NCBI GenBank assembly: GCA_024734495.1
Contig: JALMQS010000085.1
Span: forward strand, 16,556,334-16,620,333
DNA length: 64,000 bases
From: Forficula auricularia
Lineage: Eukaryota; Arthropoda; Insecta; Dermaptera; Forficulidae
Direction: 5' to 3'
A program made the translations under genes and the position numbers. The notes beneath the pieces are model-generated. The model was not told the origin of the DNA. It was given only the letters and a program-made list of their open reading frames with translations, and did no database searches. How positions within the stretch are numbered: the first letter of the stretch is position 1; each line of letters begins with the position of its first letter. Shown piece after piece: positions 33,597-44,243 of the stretch.

Positions 33597-34744
33597 TATA
33601 ATGGCCGATTAATTATTTGATAGAATCTTACAATTCCTTAAGTTGTTAATTTTTAAAGTGAATACTTGTTTTAATAAAGAAATTAATATCGAAATATATG
33701 ACTCCACTTATTATTTTTAATAATTCTAGTTTTAGTTGAATTTATATCACTTTACTCATTAGAAATTGAATATATACACCTATTAACTATACTTCAAAAG
33801 ACATGGTACATGTTCATGGTACGTACGAATTCATTGTATTAAATCAAATACTTTTACAAAAACGGCTTTTAGTTCATTTTTCACGATTAATTTTTTATGC
33901 AATTTAAGTATCTACCTGTAAACTCATTCACTTTTTTACCTCATACCTAAAATCAAACTATTTTCCGATTCACATAGGAATTCTGGAAAATTATTTTTAA
34001 ATTTACTAACATTAAAAAGTTTCTAAATTGATTAGATTTATTTTCTGAAAGATTTTATAAAATTTTAGAATTCTGAAGCTGATACGTCATTTTTATTCTT
34101 CTATAAATTCAACATCTTTTATTTTTCTATTAAACTTTAGAGACGTTTAAAGATTTTAAAGCCGAACAATTTTTTTGGTAGGAAATTTTATAAAAATATT
34201 ATAAATTCGATTGTTTTAAGGCTCTCAGACGGATTTTGAAATTTCAGGGATGGACCGCATGCCACTGATATACCTAAGATAAATTAAAGAAAAAAAAAGA
34301 GAAAACCTCATTTGTTTAATCTGATCTACCAGTGCTGTTAAAGATACATTTTGAAAACAATTTAGATACAGATACCTGTAGATAAAAAATTTCCAGAATA
34401 TCTAAATATAGATACAGATACCGTTTTTTACAATATACACACGTATATAGATAGGTATATATGTGTGCGCAGATACAAAAAATCTCACCTTTATGTTATA
34501 AGTGAATAATCCAACCCTGAGTGTCGCGGATTATGATTTGTGGAGGATCACTTTACCTATGGGGTCTCGAACAAAGTGAATAATCTTTTCAAAATTAAAA
34601 ACAGCTACAATGTTTTCATTAACTTTGGATTTAATTTAAAATGCGTAAATTATACAAAACTACATAAGAAATAAAGTGGATTTTGATCAAGCAGGTCAAG
34701 GTTCAAAAAAAGTGAGATAATTATAACTTGTTTTTTTATTCAAA
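33597..34744. other. AT-rich stretch without recognised feature
   Basis: No supported ORF or repeat boundary. A TATACACACGTATATAGATA low-complexity patch occurs near 34433-34460. Confidence 0.5.
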
Positions 34745-34784
34745 GCTGACACATTCCAGAGGTAATTTCCCTCTTTCTTCAGGC
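34745..34784 (-). ncRNA. Hammerhead-like remnant, stem II AGAGG/CCTCT
   Basis: Minus strand: GC, CTGAAGA, extra A, AGAGG-GAAATTA-CCTCT, then GGAATGTGTC. Compared with 36152 the stem II pair differs on both sides (AGAGG/CCTCT against GGAGG/CCTCC). GAAA is damaged. Confidence 0.35.
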
Positions 34785-34861
34785 TTTTGAAAGGTCATTA
34801 AAAGAATTTCAATATGACATTCCACTCTGTCTCCTTTCTCAGTGGCAGTAACAATATTATA

Positions 34862-35857
34862 CAGGGTGGTGATTTGGCCGACGCAGCATAGCGATTACAA
34901 TGTTAATTTTTGAATGTGCATTTATTTGCTCCCCTAATTATTTTAGAGTTAAAGTTCTTATAGGTTTTTTGTAGAGAAAAAAATACTGAATCCGAACATA
35001 TTTTTGTTTTCAAATTTTGAAATTTCAGAACCGTAATAATCAACATGATAAATGTACTATAATAATTATAAATGTATTATACTTGTATTAGGATCTTCCG
35101 TTACTGCAGCCAAAACATTGAAGGTGTTCTCATTTTCCTCGTTTTCACGTAAATTCTGTGCGTCTTTATTACTCTTACAATTATTTAGTACAGTGCCTGT
35201 AGTTTCAAATTTTTGAACTATTCTGTCAACCGTTGTACCAGCTGGAATTGTCCGATTCGGATATTTAATGCTAAACAAGGAACTCACTTGCCGAGCAGTA
35301 TTTCCAGCATAAAAATACTTAATTATTTAAACTTTTTCTTGTAATGAATACATTGTAATAAGAACTGACTTTAAAAAGTTAAGTTTTGTTTTATAATCAT
35401 AGATTTGTTCACCAATATGAATCCATTTGAGACTAGTATAAACAATAAAACCTAAACAATCGACAACAATAAAAGTTTTGAATTTAAATTTTTTAAATAA
35501 ATATCTATATTTTAAAAAAAAATTTTTTTGGACTTTTAAATTATGAATTAGACAAAATCTGATGTAATTATCTTATAGAATTTTAATTCTGCTCAGTTTT
35601 TTGTATTCTAATTATGCTCTAAAATAATCACTAAAGACATCACTATTAAACGTCAAATAGAAACAACAAATGAAAATGCCTTGTTTGTTTTAATAATTCC
35701 ATGGCCTCAGTGATTTTTGTAAAAATACAATTATTTATAATGTTGATTATTACGGTTCAGAAATTTCAAAATTTGCAAACAAAAATATGTTCGGATTCAG
35801 TATTTTTTTCTCTACAAAAAATCTATAAGAACTTTAACTATAAAATAATTAGGGGAT
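34862..35857 (-). mobile_element. mariner-like element with long inverted arms
   Basis: It starts TA|CAGGGTGG at 34860. The arm 34915-35045 is inverted at 35740-35858 (TCGGATTCAGTATTTTTTTC on the right). The right tip is missing and is replaced by an AGT run. A transposase N-terminal fragment lies between. Confidence 0.65.
35066..35352 (-). pseudogene. mariner-like transposase, N-terminal DNA-binding fragment
   Basis: From an ATG at 35352 the minus strand reads MYSLQEKV, a stop, then IIKYFYAGNTARQVSSLFSI, KYPNRTIPAGTTVDRIVQKF and ETGT-like residues, ending ...VTEDPNTSIIHL. This is the paired helix-turn-helix half of mariner/Tc1-like transposases (…Y…R.P….I.R…KF..TGTV…R…E….V…V..DP..S.R.L). 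One in-frame stop and the absence of the whole catalytic half make it non-functional. It lies between the long inverted arms of the same element. Confidence 0.75.
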
Positions 35858-36670
35858 CAAAGTAGTAGTAGTAGTATTTCATTCTCAGCAGAATTTAGTG
35901 TAGTCTTCTTACATGCCCATAAGCTCTGGAGCATTCAATCAATGACTGGACTCGCCTAGCTCATACGCAGCTTTCATTCTTCTGCGCCCAATTTGTTGCC
36001 TAAATACAGGCGTACCAACCTCATTAATCAAATTCAAATTCCGACTACATTTCGATTATTTTAATTAGTGATGTTATTTAATGAACTTTGATGAGGCAGT
36101 CCAAGGTTCAAAAAGAGAAATAATTATATCCATATTTTTTATTATTCATAGCCGACGTTGCGGAGGTTTATTCCCTCCTTCTTCAGGGTTTTGTATGTCC
36201 CATTCAATTTATTTCACTGACCTTTCAAAACGCTCAATTCACTTATCAACCCGCTCTCCAAAAACTAGAAATAAGCACTATAGAATTTATATATAGCTAC
36301 TACGGGGGAATTAACGAATAATAAACCTATAAAGCCTATTTAAAAATTTTAGGGCCTGAGATTTTTTTCTAAAGTTTTTCTTGGCTTAGCTCTTTCTTCT
36401 CTGGCATTTTTTGACAAAATTTGGTGATGGACACTTTTCAAAAACGCAGTGAAAAAAATTATTTTAGTTTGTTTTTCTTAAAAATCGGCTTTCCATCTGA
36501 GAATCATAACAAAAGTATTGTTTCATGTCTTTTACTCGCAAGTATTGGGAATTCGTTAATTTTTAATTTTACTATTAAAAAAAAATATCGAAAAAAATGG
36601 CTTTTCAAATAACTCGAAAACTGCTTAAGATTAAGAGCTGAAAAGAAAAGTATCTCTATTTTATATTATA
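35858..36670. other. AGT run followed by unrecognised sequence
   Basis: An AGT trinucleotide run (35863-35877) joins a moderately GC-rich block to 36050. A hammerhead-like remnant lies at 36152-36188. No gene recognised. Confidence 0.45.
36152..36188 (-). ncRNA. Hammerhead-like motif, stem II GGAGG/CCTCC
   Basis: Minus strand: CC, CTGAAGA, extra A, GGAGG-GAATAAA-CCTCC, GCAACGTC, GG. The palindromic ACGT-type stem III reads AACGT and GAAA reads GCAA, so one invariant A is lost. Confidence 0.4.
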
Positions 36671-36976
36671 CTAGCTGACGACCGGGCCTTCGGCCCGGCG
36701 TCCTAGCCTCGGCGGGGAGCGTCTCGTTCATACCAATTTAATAATTGAAATTTAAATCTTACTGTAAGTATCGAAAGAATGTGCTGAATGAAATTGATTC
36801 AAAAATAAGGAAGAATAAGGAAAGATTTATTTAACACATTGCCTAAGCACGATCACTATCTGACCAATCAGAATCGTTCTAATAATTTAACGCTTTGGCA
36901 TTGGCTATGCACTGGCCAATCAGATCGTTTCCACATACATATATATCCACATACTTTTCTATTTTATATATATAGA
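36671..36976 (-). mobile_element. Small canonical Helitron, minus strand
   Basis: The 3' end on the minus strand is CTAG at 36671-36674 just after a GC hairpin (CCGGGCC-TTC-GGCCCGG). The 5' end is TC at 36975-36976 (TCTATATATATAAAATAG). Flanks are A and T in the element's sense, the standard AT target. At 306 bp it is non-autonomous. Confidence 0.88.
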
Positions 36977-37034
36977 TTTATTTGTTAATTTTTATTTTCT
37001 CTATTTTATAATTTTGGCATTTAGCACCTTTGAT

Positions 37035-37205
37035 ACTTCCACTCTTCAATTATAATTATTAAAATTTTTTGAGAATATTGTACACTTAATACATATTGTT
37101 GTACTTATTTGTTTATTTTTTATTTCCAGTAAAGTGTATGAGAATATTGTACACCTACACTCCTATTGTTGTATTTAATCTTTTATTTTTTATTTCTAGT
37201 AAAGT
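37035..37205 (+). repeat. Tandem duplication that includes a 3' splice-site-like motif
   Basis: GAGAATATTGTACAC...TTTATTTTTTATTTC(C/T)AGTAAAGTG occurs twice, about 70-75 bp apart. Each copy ends in a pyrimidine tract plus AG|TAAAGTG. Confidence 0.75.
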
Positions 37206-37280
37206 GCGTCTACTCCTGTGGTGGATTTGTTCTCCATCGTAGTCAGTTGCCAGGGGTTCCACTTTAATTCAACCTACGAG
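37200..37280 (+). other. Candidate 81-nt exon A
   Basis: TTTATTTCTAG precedes it and CGAG|GTATGTG follows, a strong donor. It has stops in all three frames and no ATG, so it would be a leader exon. The acceptor is the second copy of the tandem duplication. Confidence 0.4.
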
Positions 37281-37648
37281 GTATGTGAATACATTATTGA
37301 AATTTTGAATTAATTTTTCCATAATATCAATTTCCACATAAAAATGATATTATTTAAAAAAATCTAAAATACCAGGGATTCCACCTTAATTCATACTTTA
37401 AATTAATTAAATAAACATTTAGTTTTAAAATTGTATTTAATTTTTTTATATGGTTAGTTCTCGAGAACCTGGACTTTGAAATAATTAGATGTTAAGTTTT
37501 TAAAAGTTGGAACTTTTCGTCGTTTTTTCCGACTTTTTCAGTCAATTTTTAAGGTTAACATCCTCGTAAGCAATATTTAGTTATTTTAGGTTAAAAATAA
37601 AATGAGAGAGTCTTCTGTTTTTTAAATAAAATAATTTTTAATTATTTC

Positions 37649-37691
37649 TAGAGACTATAGTTTCGAAGGCATTGCCTTCATCATTAGTCTA
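37649..37691 (-). ncRNA. Hammerhead-like motif with G5 change
   Basis: The mirror of 37834, but CTGATGA reads CTAATGA, altering an invariant core base. Stem I TAGA/TCTA, stem II GAAGGC/GCCTTC and stem III ACTATAGT are kept. Confidence 0.5.
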
Positions 37692-37833
37692 TCACAAATA
37701 TTTCACTATTTAGTTACAAATTAGTTACAAATTAAGGTTTATACATTGAAAATTTTGAAAAATATATAATGTCTTTTTCAAAATTTTCAATGTATAAATC
37801 TTAATTTGTAACTAAATACTGAAATATTTGTGA

Positions 37834-37876
37834 TAGACTGATGATGAAGGCAATGCCTTCGAAACTATAGTCTCTA
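37834..37876 (+). ncRNA. Best hammerhead-like ribozyme candidate
   Basis: TAGA, CTGATGA, extra T, GAAGGC-AAT-GCCTTC, GAAA, stem III from the palindrome ACTATAGT, C at 37872, TCTA. Stem I is 4 perfect pairs, stem II is 6 perfect pairs, and the core is complete. The palindromic stem III could close as a 2-bp hairpin or form a longer duplex between two transcripts. Confidence 0.65.
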
Positions 37877-38763
37877 GAATAATTAAAAATTATTTTATTT
37901 AAAAAACAGAAGACTCTCTCATTTTATTTTAACCTAAAATAAAAACAATTCTGTTACCATCGACAGTGAAATCTTTTATTCAGCTAATAATATTTAGTTA
38001 ATTAGACCATGCGTATCAATCGCAAATAAAGATATTTACCACAATTTATTTGTGATTGACATGGTCTAATGAGCGAGATATTGCTTACCAGTAGGGTAAC
38101 ATTAAAAATTGCCTGAAGAAATCGAAAAATAAACGACGAACCGTTGCAACTTTTAAAAACTTAACATCCAATTATCTTAAAGTCCAAATTCTCGAGAACT
38201 AACCATTTAAAAAAAATGTTTTTAACATAGACGATAAGAACCCCAATTTTGTATTTAATTTTTTTAATTTTTAATAGAATTTGTTTCTCTTTTCTTTTTC
38301 ATGTTGTTTCGGTCATCTCGGTCTTCTTCTTTTATTGACTTCATTGAGTAGAATGAAGTCTCATCACTTGATTCTGTCATCACAGCTTCGCATTCAATAT
38401 AAGTACTAAATCTTTTTTTACAAGCATGGCGTTTAATTTAAAATCCAGGGATTAATTTCATACTTTAAAAAGTTAGATAATTTTGCATATTAGGATGTTT
38501 TTTTATTTCAGCATTCCCCCATAAATTTTAATTTTAAATAAGATATTTCATAAAAAATAAATAAATTAAATTAAATTAAACTTTTCAATTTAGAATTCCA
38601 TTTTATATACAAAAATATTTTCATTTGATATATTTAATTTTTCTATTCAAAACATTAAATTTGTATTTTAATAAAATATTGGAAATATTTCCATACAATT
38701 CAATTTACCCTAGTTTTAATATTGTTTATATGAAACTAAAAAAAATATAAATTAAATTCCCAA

Positions 38764-38916
38764 ATGAGGGATTTTCAGCATTCCCTTCATCACCAATTGG
38801 ATGGACCAGTGGTCCAAGGATCAAAGAAGGATCTTCAGAGGGCAGATTATCTTCACAAAGTAAGACATACTTTAGAATTGATAGTTTTCTTTGGGCCTAA
38901 GATTGTCGAACGTTAA
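38764..38916 (+). CDS. 50-codon ORF or exon B, unrecognised
   Basis: ATG at 38764 opens 50 codons to TAA at 38914-38916 (starts MRDFQHSLHHQLDG). Within it, ATTTTCAG|CATTCCC and CACAAA|GTAAGA mark a possible 81-nt exon (38779-38859) that is open in this frame. In a second frame an ATG at 38801 (MDQWSKDQRRIFRG) would read through the splice into exon C. I recognise no domain in either reading. Composition is less AT-rich than the surroundings and no repeat copy was seen elsewhere in the window, so it may be host sequence. Coding status is open. Confidence 0.35.
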   Translation: MRDFQHSLHHQLDGPVVQGSKKDLQRADYLHKVRHTLELIVFFGPKIVER

Positions 38917-38946
38917 TTGATATGTCGTTAGGGCCTTTTCTTTCAG

Positions 38947-39191
38947 CATCATCGCCTCGCCCACCGTGGGACCCGCCACAAAACTAATTGCTTGCATGAA
39001 TAATTTTAAGCTATATTTAATATTTAAATAGGTGGATTAGAATTAGCTATAGATGTAGGTGGACGGGAGGGGTACGCCATGCCTACGTCGGGGATGTTAA
39101 TCTGTTCTCTAGATGTTTATAGAGACAACCGTCTTCGAGAGCAGAGAGATAGCTTCTAGGTCTTCTGTATGCTGCGCTGATATTATCCAAG
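38947..39191 (+). other. Candidate exon C
   Basis: CCTTTTCTTTCAG precedes 38947 and CCAAG|GTAAAT follows 39191. Joined to exon B in its first frame it gives 18 codons (HHRLAHRGTRHKTNCLHE) and a stop; joined in the second frame it gives about 28 further codons. The GC-rich start (CGCCTCGCCCACCGTGGG) stands out locally. Confidence 0.35.
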
Positions 39192-39869
39192 GTAAATCTA
39201 TTCTTATACTTAAAACAGTTTTAAATTTTATATTAAAATTGAAAATCCGATAATTGTAGGCTTGTATAATTGAATTATTTTGCATAAATATTTAACGAAC
39301 GTATTCTTAGATAAAATCCATATACCGGAGGAGTTTTTATCTTGAGACAGTCTTATAACTCAAAAACAGTGCATTATATGAAAAAAGTTTCAAATAAAAG
39401 TTTATTTATATCAGGGGGAAACTAAACTAAGATATTGTTTTTTCGACATAGAACAAGCCTTCAAGGGTATTTTAAAGGTCAAGTTCTGTTTTTTAAATAA
39501 AAACCTATATGTTTCTGTACATTTCTTAAATTTAGAAAAAAAATTTGGACAACTTTTATTAAAACTTTTTTATACATCAAATAAAAAAATACTAATAATT
39601 ATTTGAAGGATTTTGAATTAAATATTGCATATTTCGCGCCAAATACAGATTTTTTAAAAGAAAAGCTTGTTAATATAAAAAATAAAAGCAATACAATACA
39701 ATTGTGTCTGTTAAATAAAACTACCCTCCTATCTTCAGTATTTTTTGGTTCACATTTTTTGAAACATTATTAAATTTATTATGTTGATTTTATTCAAGAG
39801 CACTTATTATTTCTTTGAGTCTTAAGATTTTTTAATATATTAAATATAATGAGAATTTTGTACAATTTT
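39192..39869. other. AT-rich stretch without recognised feature
   Basis: No supported feature. It would be intronic if exon C is real. Confidence 0.45.
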
Positions 39870-40670
39870 TTAACCGACTTCAAAAAAGTAGGAGGTTCTA
39901 AATTCGACTGAATTTTTTTTGTATCTATATTACTCGATTTCTTCGCCAATTGTGAACTGATTTTGATGATTTTTTTTTGCTTTGGGTTCAGTTTAGTTTT
40001 CGATTGGTCCCATATTAATTTGGTCAAATTCTGATGATAAGATCAATTACAAAATAGCGGAAATTTCCAATTCATATGAGCAAATAATCGAAATTATAAT
40101 AAAAAATCTTTCATAAAAAAAAACAATATTAAAACGTTTATTTAAAACCCGCTAACGTTTCGAGAGAATTTCTATATTTATTAATTGAATTTTATTATCA
40201 ATTTCTGATTCCTTTGCCCGAGCCATTTCTTTACGATATTCTTGCAAGGTATTATCTTAAGTCTCACTATTGTTAACATCACTAAAAAAGAAAAATAAAA
40301 ATAATTTTTAGAAAAAAAAACCTACTCCAAAAAAATTAAATGGAACAAATAAAATAATAAGAACTCAAAAATAAAATAAAATGCACTAAAAGGTATAAAA
40401 TAATTATCTAATTTAGTTACAACTAAACGACGAAATTTTACATTAAATCACTTTTTGAAGTCGGTGCCAAAGAAACTATATATCGTAAGCGAGATAAAAT
40501 GTATATATTTAGCACCGACTTCAAAAAGTGATTTCATGTAACAATTTCATCGTTTCATTGTAACTAAATTAGATAATTATTTTATACCTTTTAGTGCATT
40601 TTATTTGATTTTTGAGTTCTTATTATTTTATTTGTTGAATTTAATTTTTTTGAAGTCGGTTTTTTTTTCA
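39870..40670. repeat. CCGACTTC repeat family with palindrome 40318-40667
   Basis: AACCGACTTCAAAAAAGTAG opens a single arm (39870-40290). Then 40318-40667 is an inverted repeat (TTAGTGCATTTTATTT; CACTTTTTGAAGTCGGTGCC at the turn). The same blocks recur at 61210-61960. Its AACGTTTCGAGAGAATTTC block is common to both places. Non-coding; family not named. Confidence 0.7.
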
Positions 40671-40741
40671 AAAATTATTACGAAATAAAAGTGCATATTT
40701 GACACTTGGTCTCTATAGCTTACTTTATAAATTTATTTTTA

Positions 40742-41410
40742 CTTTACCATACAGGGTATGGTCAACTATTGTAATCGTGCATGAAAAAAGTGTTTTTTTT
40801 TCCTTCTTTTTTCAAAATATCTAACAAAAACGCTTGAAACTATTTTGATTAAAAAAAATTGAGCAAAACCATGGCATTTCGCTCTACAAAAACCTCTAAT
40901 AAGTGAACATCGAAAAAATTATATTTTTCGAGATAATAATTGTTTTGTCAAAATGTCTGTTAGTCTGTGCGTTAGCAAATTTTTGTGGACGAGCTAGCTC
41001 AAAAACTAGTTTGAATATCGAAACCAAATTTCACAAGTAGTTTTGGTCCATTGAGATTAAAAGCTGATTAGATTTTGGTACATATCGATCGAAAATTAAT
41101 GAGGGTGGAGGAGGGGTTAAAAATTAAAAATCTAGGCCATTTGAACAAACTCAACCAAATTTTGTATATATAATCAGTGGACCCCCTGAAGTCTAAAAAT
41201 GTAAAAACTAAACTCCCAAAATGGGGGTAGGGTCAAAAAATGAAAATCTTGGCCATTTACCAAACTTAACCAAATTTTGTATACATAATCAGTGTGCCCC
41301 TAGGAGTCTAAAAATGCAAAAACTAACCCCGCACTTACATAATTATAAATAATTCTAGGGACCAGGTTGTATGGTAAAGTCAAGTGGATGGCCACATCAG
41401 AACACGTCAA
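40742..41410 (-). mobile_element. R2 repeat family, inverted copy
   Basis: CTTTACCATACA at 40742 and TGTATGGTAAAG at 41368-41379 form 12-bp inverted ends; homology to other copies continues to CACATCAGAACACG at about 41410. Reverse complement of 21878-22530 in gene-sized blocks. Confidence 0.7.
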
Positions 41411-41598
41411 CTTATTTTCATAGAACTCCGTCAAATATATTATACTCTTTTTGTCTTCAATTTTAATTTTTTAGTGCATAAAAAAATTTATTTTGCCATC
41501 TTTTACTGCATATATTATGTTAAATTTTTTCATATTTAAACGTATTCTGCATATTACTTGTATATTCCAGCATTTTTAACTGCATATTTTGGTAATTA

Positions 41599-42394
41599 TC
41601 TTATATATAAAAGCCCTTGTCAGACAGTACCCGTGGCGCTGTCAGGTGAACATACGGGAGAAAAAGCAACTAATATTGAATGACAGTTGCTAGATTGTCA
41701 AATTTTTCAAATAAAACATCTCTATTCTCTATATACATTATATATTTAATATCTCTATATATTAATATATTCCTCTATATAGCTTAGAATATTAGATATG
41801 AAATTTTAGTAGACAAATTTATTAATTTTATATATATTAATATAAATTTAATTTTTTGGAAATAATTCATACCGCGAAAATTAATTTTTTTTTTGAATTT
41901 AAGAAAAATATAAATTCTTAAAATTTTAGTAGACAAATTAATTTTAAAATATATATATTATATATATTTAATTTATAATATAAGTTTTAATGAGATATGA
42001 TTTAATGGGATAATGAGATTAATTCTTAATTTATTACTGTTCGGGTCATTTGAAATTTTAGTAGATAAATTAATTTTAAAATTATTATATATAATTAATT
42101 TAGAGACATTTTTTAGATAAATTTAAATATTGAAATGTATTATTAAAAAGAAATAGGTTTCCAACCGATCGGGAATTTCGAAAGAAATGGTTGCATGCTC
42201 TAATAAAGTATTTATAAAGCATTTAATGATATTTTTTCATCTTTCTTTGATCAATATTCATTATTCAAAAAAATATTTTTTTCAAAACATATAATTACGG
42301 ACAGCTAATAATCACATCTCGAGACGCTGCCCGCCAGGGCCACCAGCCCGGAGGGCCGAGCGGTGCCGGGCGTGCCGTAGGCACGCCAGGTACT
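41599..42394 (+). mobile_element. Helitron-like element, second family (H3)
   Basis: The 5' end is A|TCTTATATATAAAAGCCC with CAGTACCCGTGGCGC just inside. The 3' end is a hairpin (GGCGTGCC-GTA-GGCACGCC) then AGGTACT. The CAGTACC near the 5' end is inverted at the 3' AGGTACTG, a subterminal inverted repeat like those of Helentrons. Three irregular TTTTAGTAGA(C/T)AAATT units fill the middle. Only the last eight bases at the 3' end are shared with H1. Confidence 0.6.
41800..42120 (+). repeat. Three irregular about 120-bp units in H3
   Basis: Units beginning AAATTTTAGTAGACAAATT near 41803, 41925 and 42054, each followed by ATTTTA and TATATA runs. Confidence 0.6.
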
Positions 42395-43160
42395 GCTCGT
42401 TATTGCATGAAAATCCGGTCTCTATCTATGAGTATACAATTTTATCAATAAAAATGAATCAAACTCGACTGAAAAAGATTCAATATACCTACCTACCTAG
42501 ATAATTTTTAATCAAATTACCTCCAGTCTATTTTTATTTATATTTGATTTTTGATTTTTCGCTTTATATAAAAATAACCCTTTCTCTAAATAAATTTTTA
42601 ATTATGCTTTAATTAAATTATTCATTCAATCGTATTTATTTAAAACTTATTGGCGCGATAAAATGGCTGTTTTGTATAATATTCGCTCAAATGTTTTATA
42701 AATACCAATAATGGCGAAAACTACGAGGATATAGCTTCTTTAAAGCCATTCACCCTGAATGTAATTCATACAATGCGCCTGTAAGGCTTTTATTCATAGC
42801 TGGCTAAACAACTGCTAATTAATTACAGACAATTAACTATCTACTTCAATTTCAACCCTCATGTAGCGAGGTTTCGAAGTATAAATACACCAAATACAAT
42901 ACATTTTACTTATTTTTTTTATTTTTTCATTTAGAAACAAATAATAATAATAATACAAATAGGGAATATAGACGTTAAATCAAAACAAATCAAAATAATT
43001 AACTAATTTTAGCAAATGTTAGCCTCTGGATGTGCAAATTTTTAACTTCTTAGGCCTGATTGAAATACCTGCTCATTGAGCGTAAATATGATACACCATG
43101 GTTCTCTTTGTTTCTTGTTGTTGTTTTAACGTAATGAAAAAAGTGTAGCTTGTTTTTACC
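42395..43160. other. AT-rich stretch without recognised feature
   Basis: No ORF or repeat boundary supported. Confidence 0.5.
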
Positions 43161-43345
43161 TCCTCTGGAATCTAACCCGAGTGCCAAAATTAGTATTCCG
43201 GACCAATTTTAAATCTTTGAGGGTTTCACCTCACAGGGTAGCCTATTAACCCGAATTGGTAATTTTGACAGACAGGTTCGATTCCCAATAGGATAAAAAC
43301 AACCTTTCTGAAATATAAATAATTAATAATAATAATAATCTTTTC
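43160..43345 (+). mobile_element. Possible tRNA-derived SINE with AAT tail
   Basis: GGGTAGCCTATTAACC could be a decayed A box; GGTTCGATTCC at about 43274 is a good B box; an AAT run at 43321-43340 would be the tail. The body has no other copy here. Confidence 0.4.
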
Positions 43346-43549
43346 CATCTTGGATCTAATATATGACAATCTCTTCTAACATCTCTTATAATTGTTACCC
43401 TTCTCAAAGAGCGAAGATCTCATTTAGAAAATTGAAGTTCAACTACTAAGATAATAAGTAATTACTTTATTGCCAATCTTATAATAAAAAATATATGTTA
43501 GCCTCATCCACATAGCTCACGGGCAAGTCAAACTTTAGCCGTAGATGTT

Positions 43550-43760
43550 ATTGGAATAATTTATAATAAATTTTATTAAACCAATTATTTTACATTAATT
43601 AATGTATACATTGTATTTTTTGCTTCGATTCCGAGATTACTTCTCCACCATCGAGTGTCCTTATTCATCTTTAGTCCTTGTTTTTAATAAGAGGAAAAAT
43701 CTAATTAGATAAAAAAACCTCTTTTCCGATAATTATTTCAATTCCATTATTCCCCAATCA
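43550..43760 (-). mobile_element. H1 Helitron interior fragment
   Basis: TTTTATTAAACCAATTATTT, TCCACCATCGAGTG and TTAATAAGAGGAAAAA are the reverse of blocks at 53140-53300 and are also in 12780-12910 and 57560-57790. No ends present. Confidence 0.6.
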
Positions 43761-43822
43761 AGTCGATTGGTTTATCCCATCTCTCTCTTCCAACCCCTTT
43801 TCCATCCTCATTGGAATAATTT

Positions 43823-44243
43823 AAATTTCCTAATTTTAATAAATTGTATTTGTCATTAAATATTAGTGTGTTTTAAAATAATAATTTAAATTTCCTAATT
43901 TTAATCAATTTGATTTGTCATGAAATATTAGTGGGTTTTAAAATAATAATTTGGGGAGTCGGGTTAGCCGAGCTGGCTAACGCGCTAGCTCCCGCTTCGG
44001 CATCGATCGATGATGACGATGTTGGAGCGGAAGTCCGGGGTTCGATCCTGGCTGGCATATAAAAATTTCTACCGGCTAAAACTCGGCTCCCTCACTAACC
44101 ATACTAACACTTTACTGATGTGCTGTCTAAATGGGGTTTGTTCCCGGTGACAATAAATAAATAAAATAATAATAATAATAATAATTTAAATTTACTAATT
44201 TTAATAAATTTTATTTGTCATGAAATATAAGTGTGTTTTAAAA
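43823..44243 (+). repeat. 65-bp tandem repeat, three units, split by a SINE
   Basis: Units at 43823, 43888 and 44188 read AAATTTCCTAATTTTAAT...ATTTGTCATGAAATATTAGTG. The SINE lies between units 2 and 3. Confidence 0.85.
43953..44187 (+). mobile_element. tRNA-derived SINE
   Basis: The A box TTAGCCGAGCTGG (43964) and B box GGTTCGATCC (44039) are clear polymerase III signals. A body and an AAT-repeat tail (to about 44187) follow. The flanks AATAATAATTT are repeated on both sides as a likely duplication. The A-to-B distance (75 bp) is much longer than in tRNAs because of a CATCGATCGATGATGACGATG-type insert (given here as a motif). A second copy is at 59330-59529. Confidence 0.85.

Larger units (their letters stand above)
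37581..37942. repeat. Inner palindrome with paired hammerhead-like motifs
   Basis: TTTTAGGTTAAAA and complement bound arms of about 170 bp. Left and right arms each hold one motif. Confidence 0.88.
37450..38206. repeat. Outer foldback of the 37-38 kb nest
   Basis: TGGTTAGTTCTCGAGAAC at the left and its complement at the right; arms run to about 37580 and from about 38080. A smaller hairpin lies at 38003-38070 (TTAGACCATG / CATGGTCTAA). Confidence 0.8.

Noticed and set aside
40120..40180. AACGTTTCGAGAG block as another hammerhead
   Set aside because: There is no CTGANGA within reach on the right strand and no stem II, so it was not called.
43823..44243. Regularly spaced repeats that might suggest a CRISPR array
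   Set aside because: The units are directly adjacent 65-bp AT-rich repeats without spacers, one gap being a SINE, in eukaryotic DNA.
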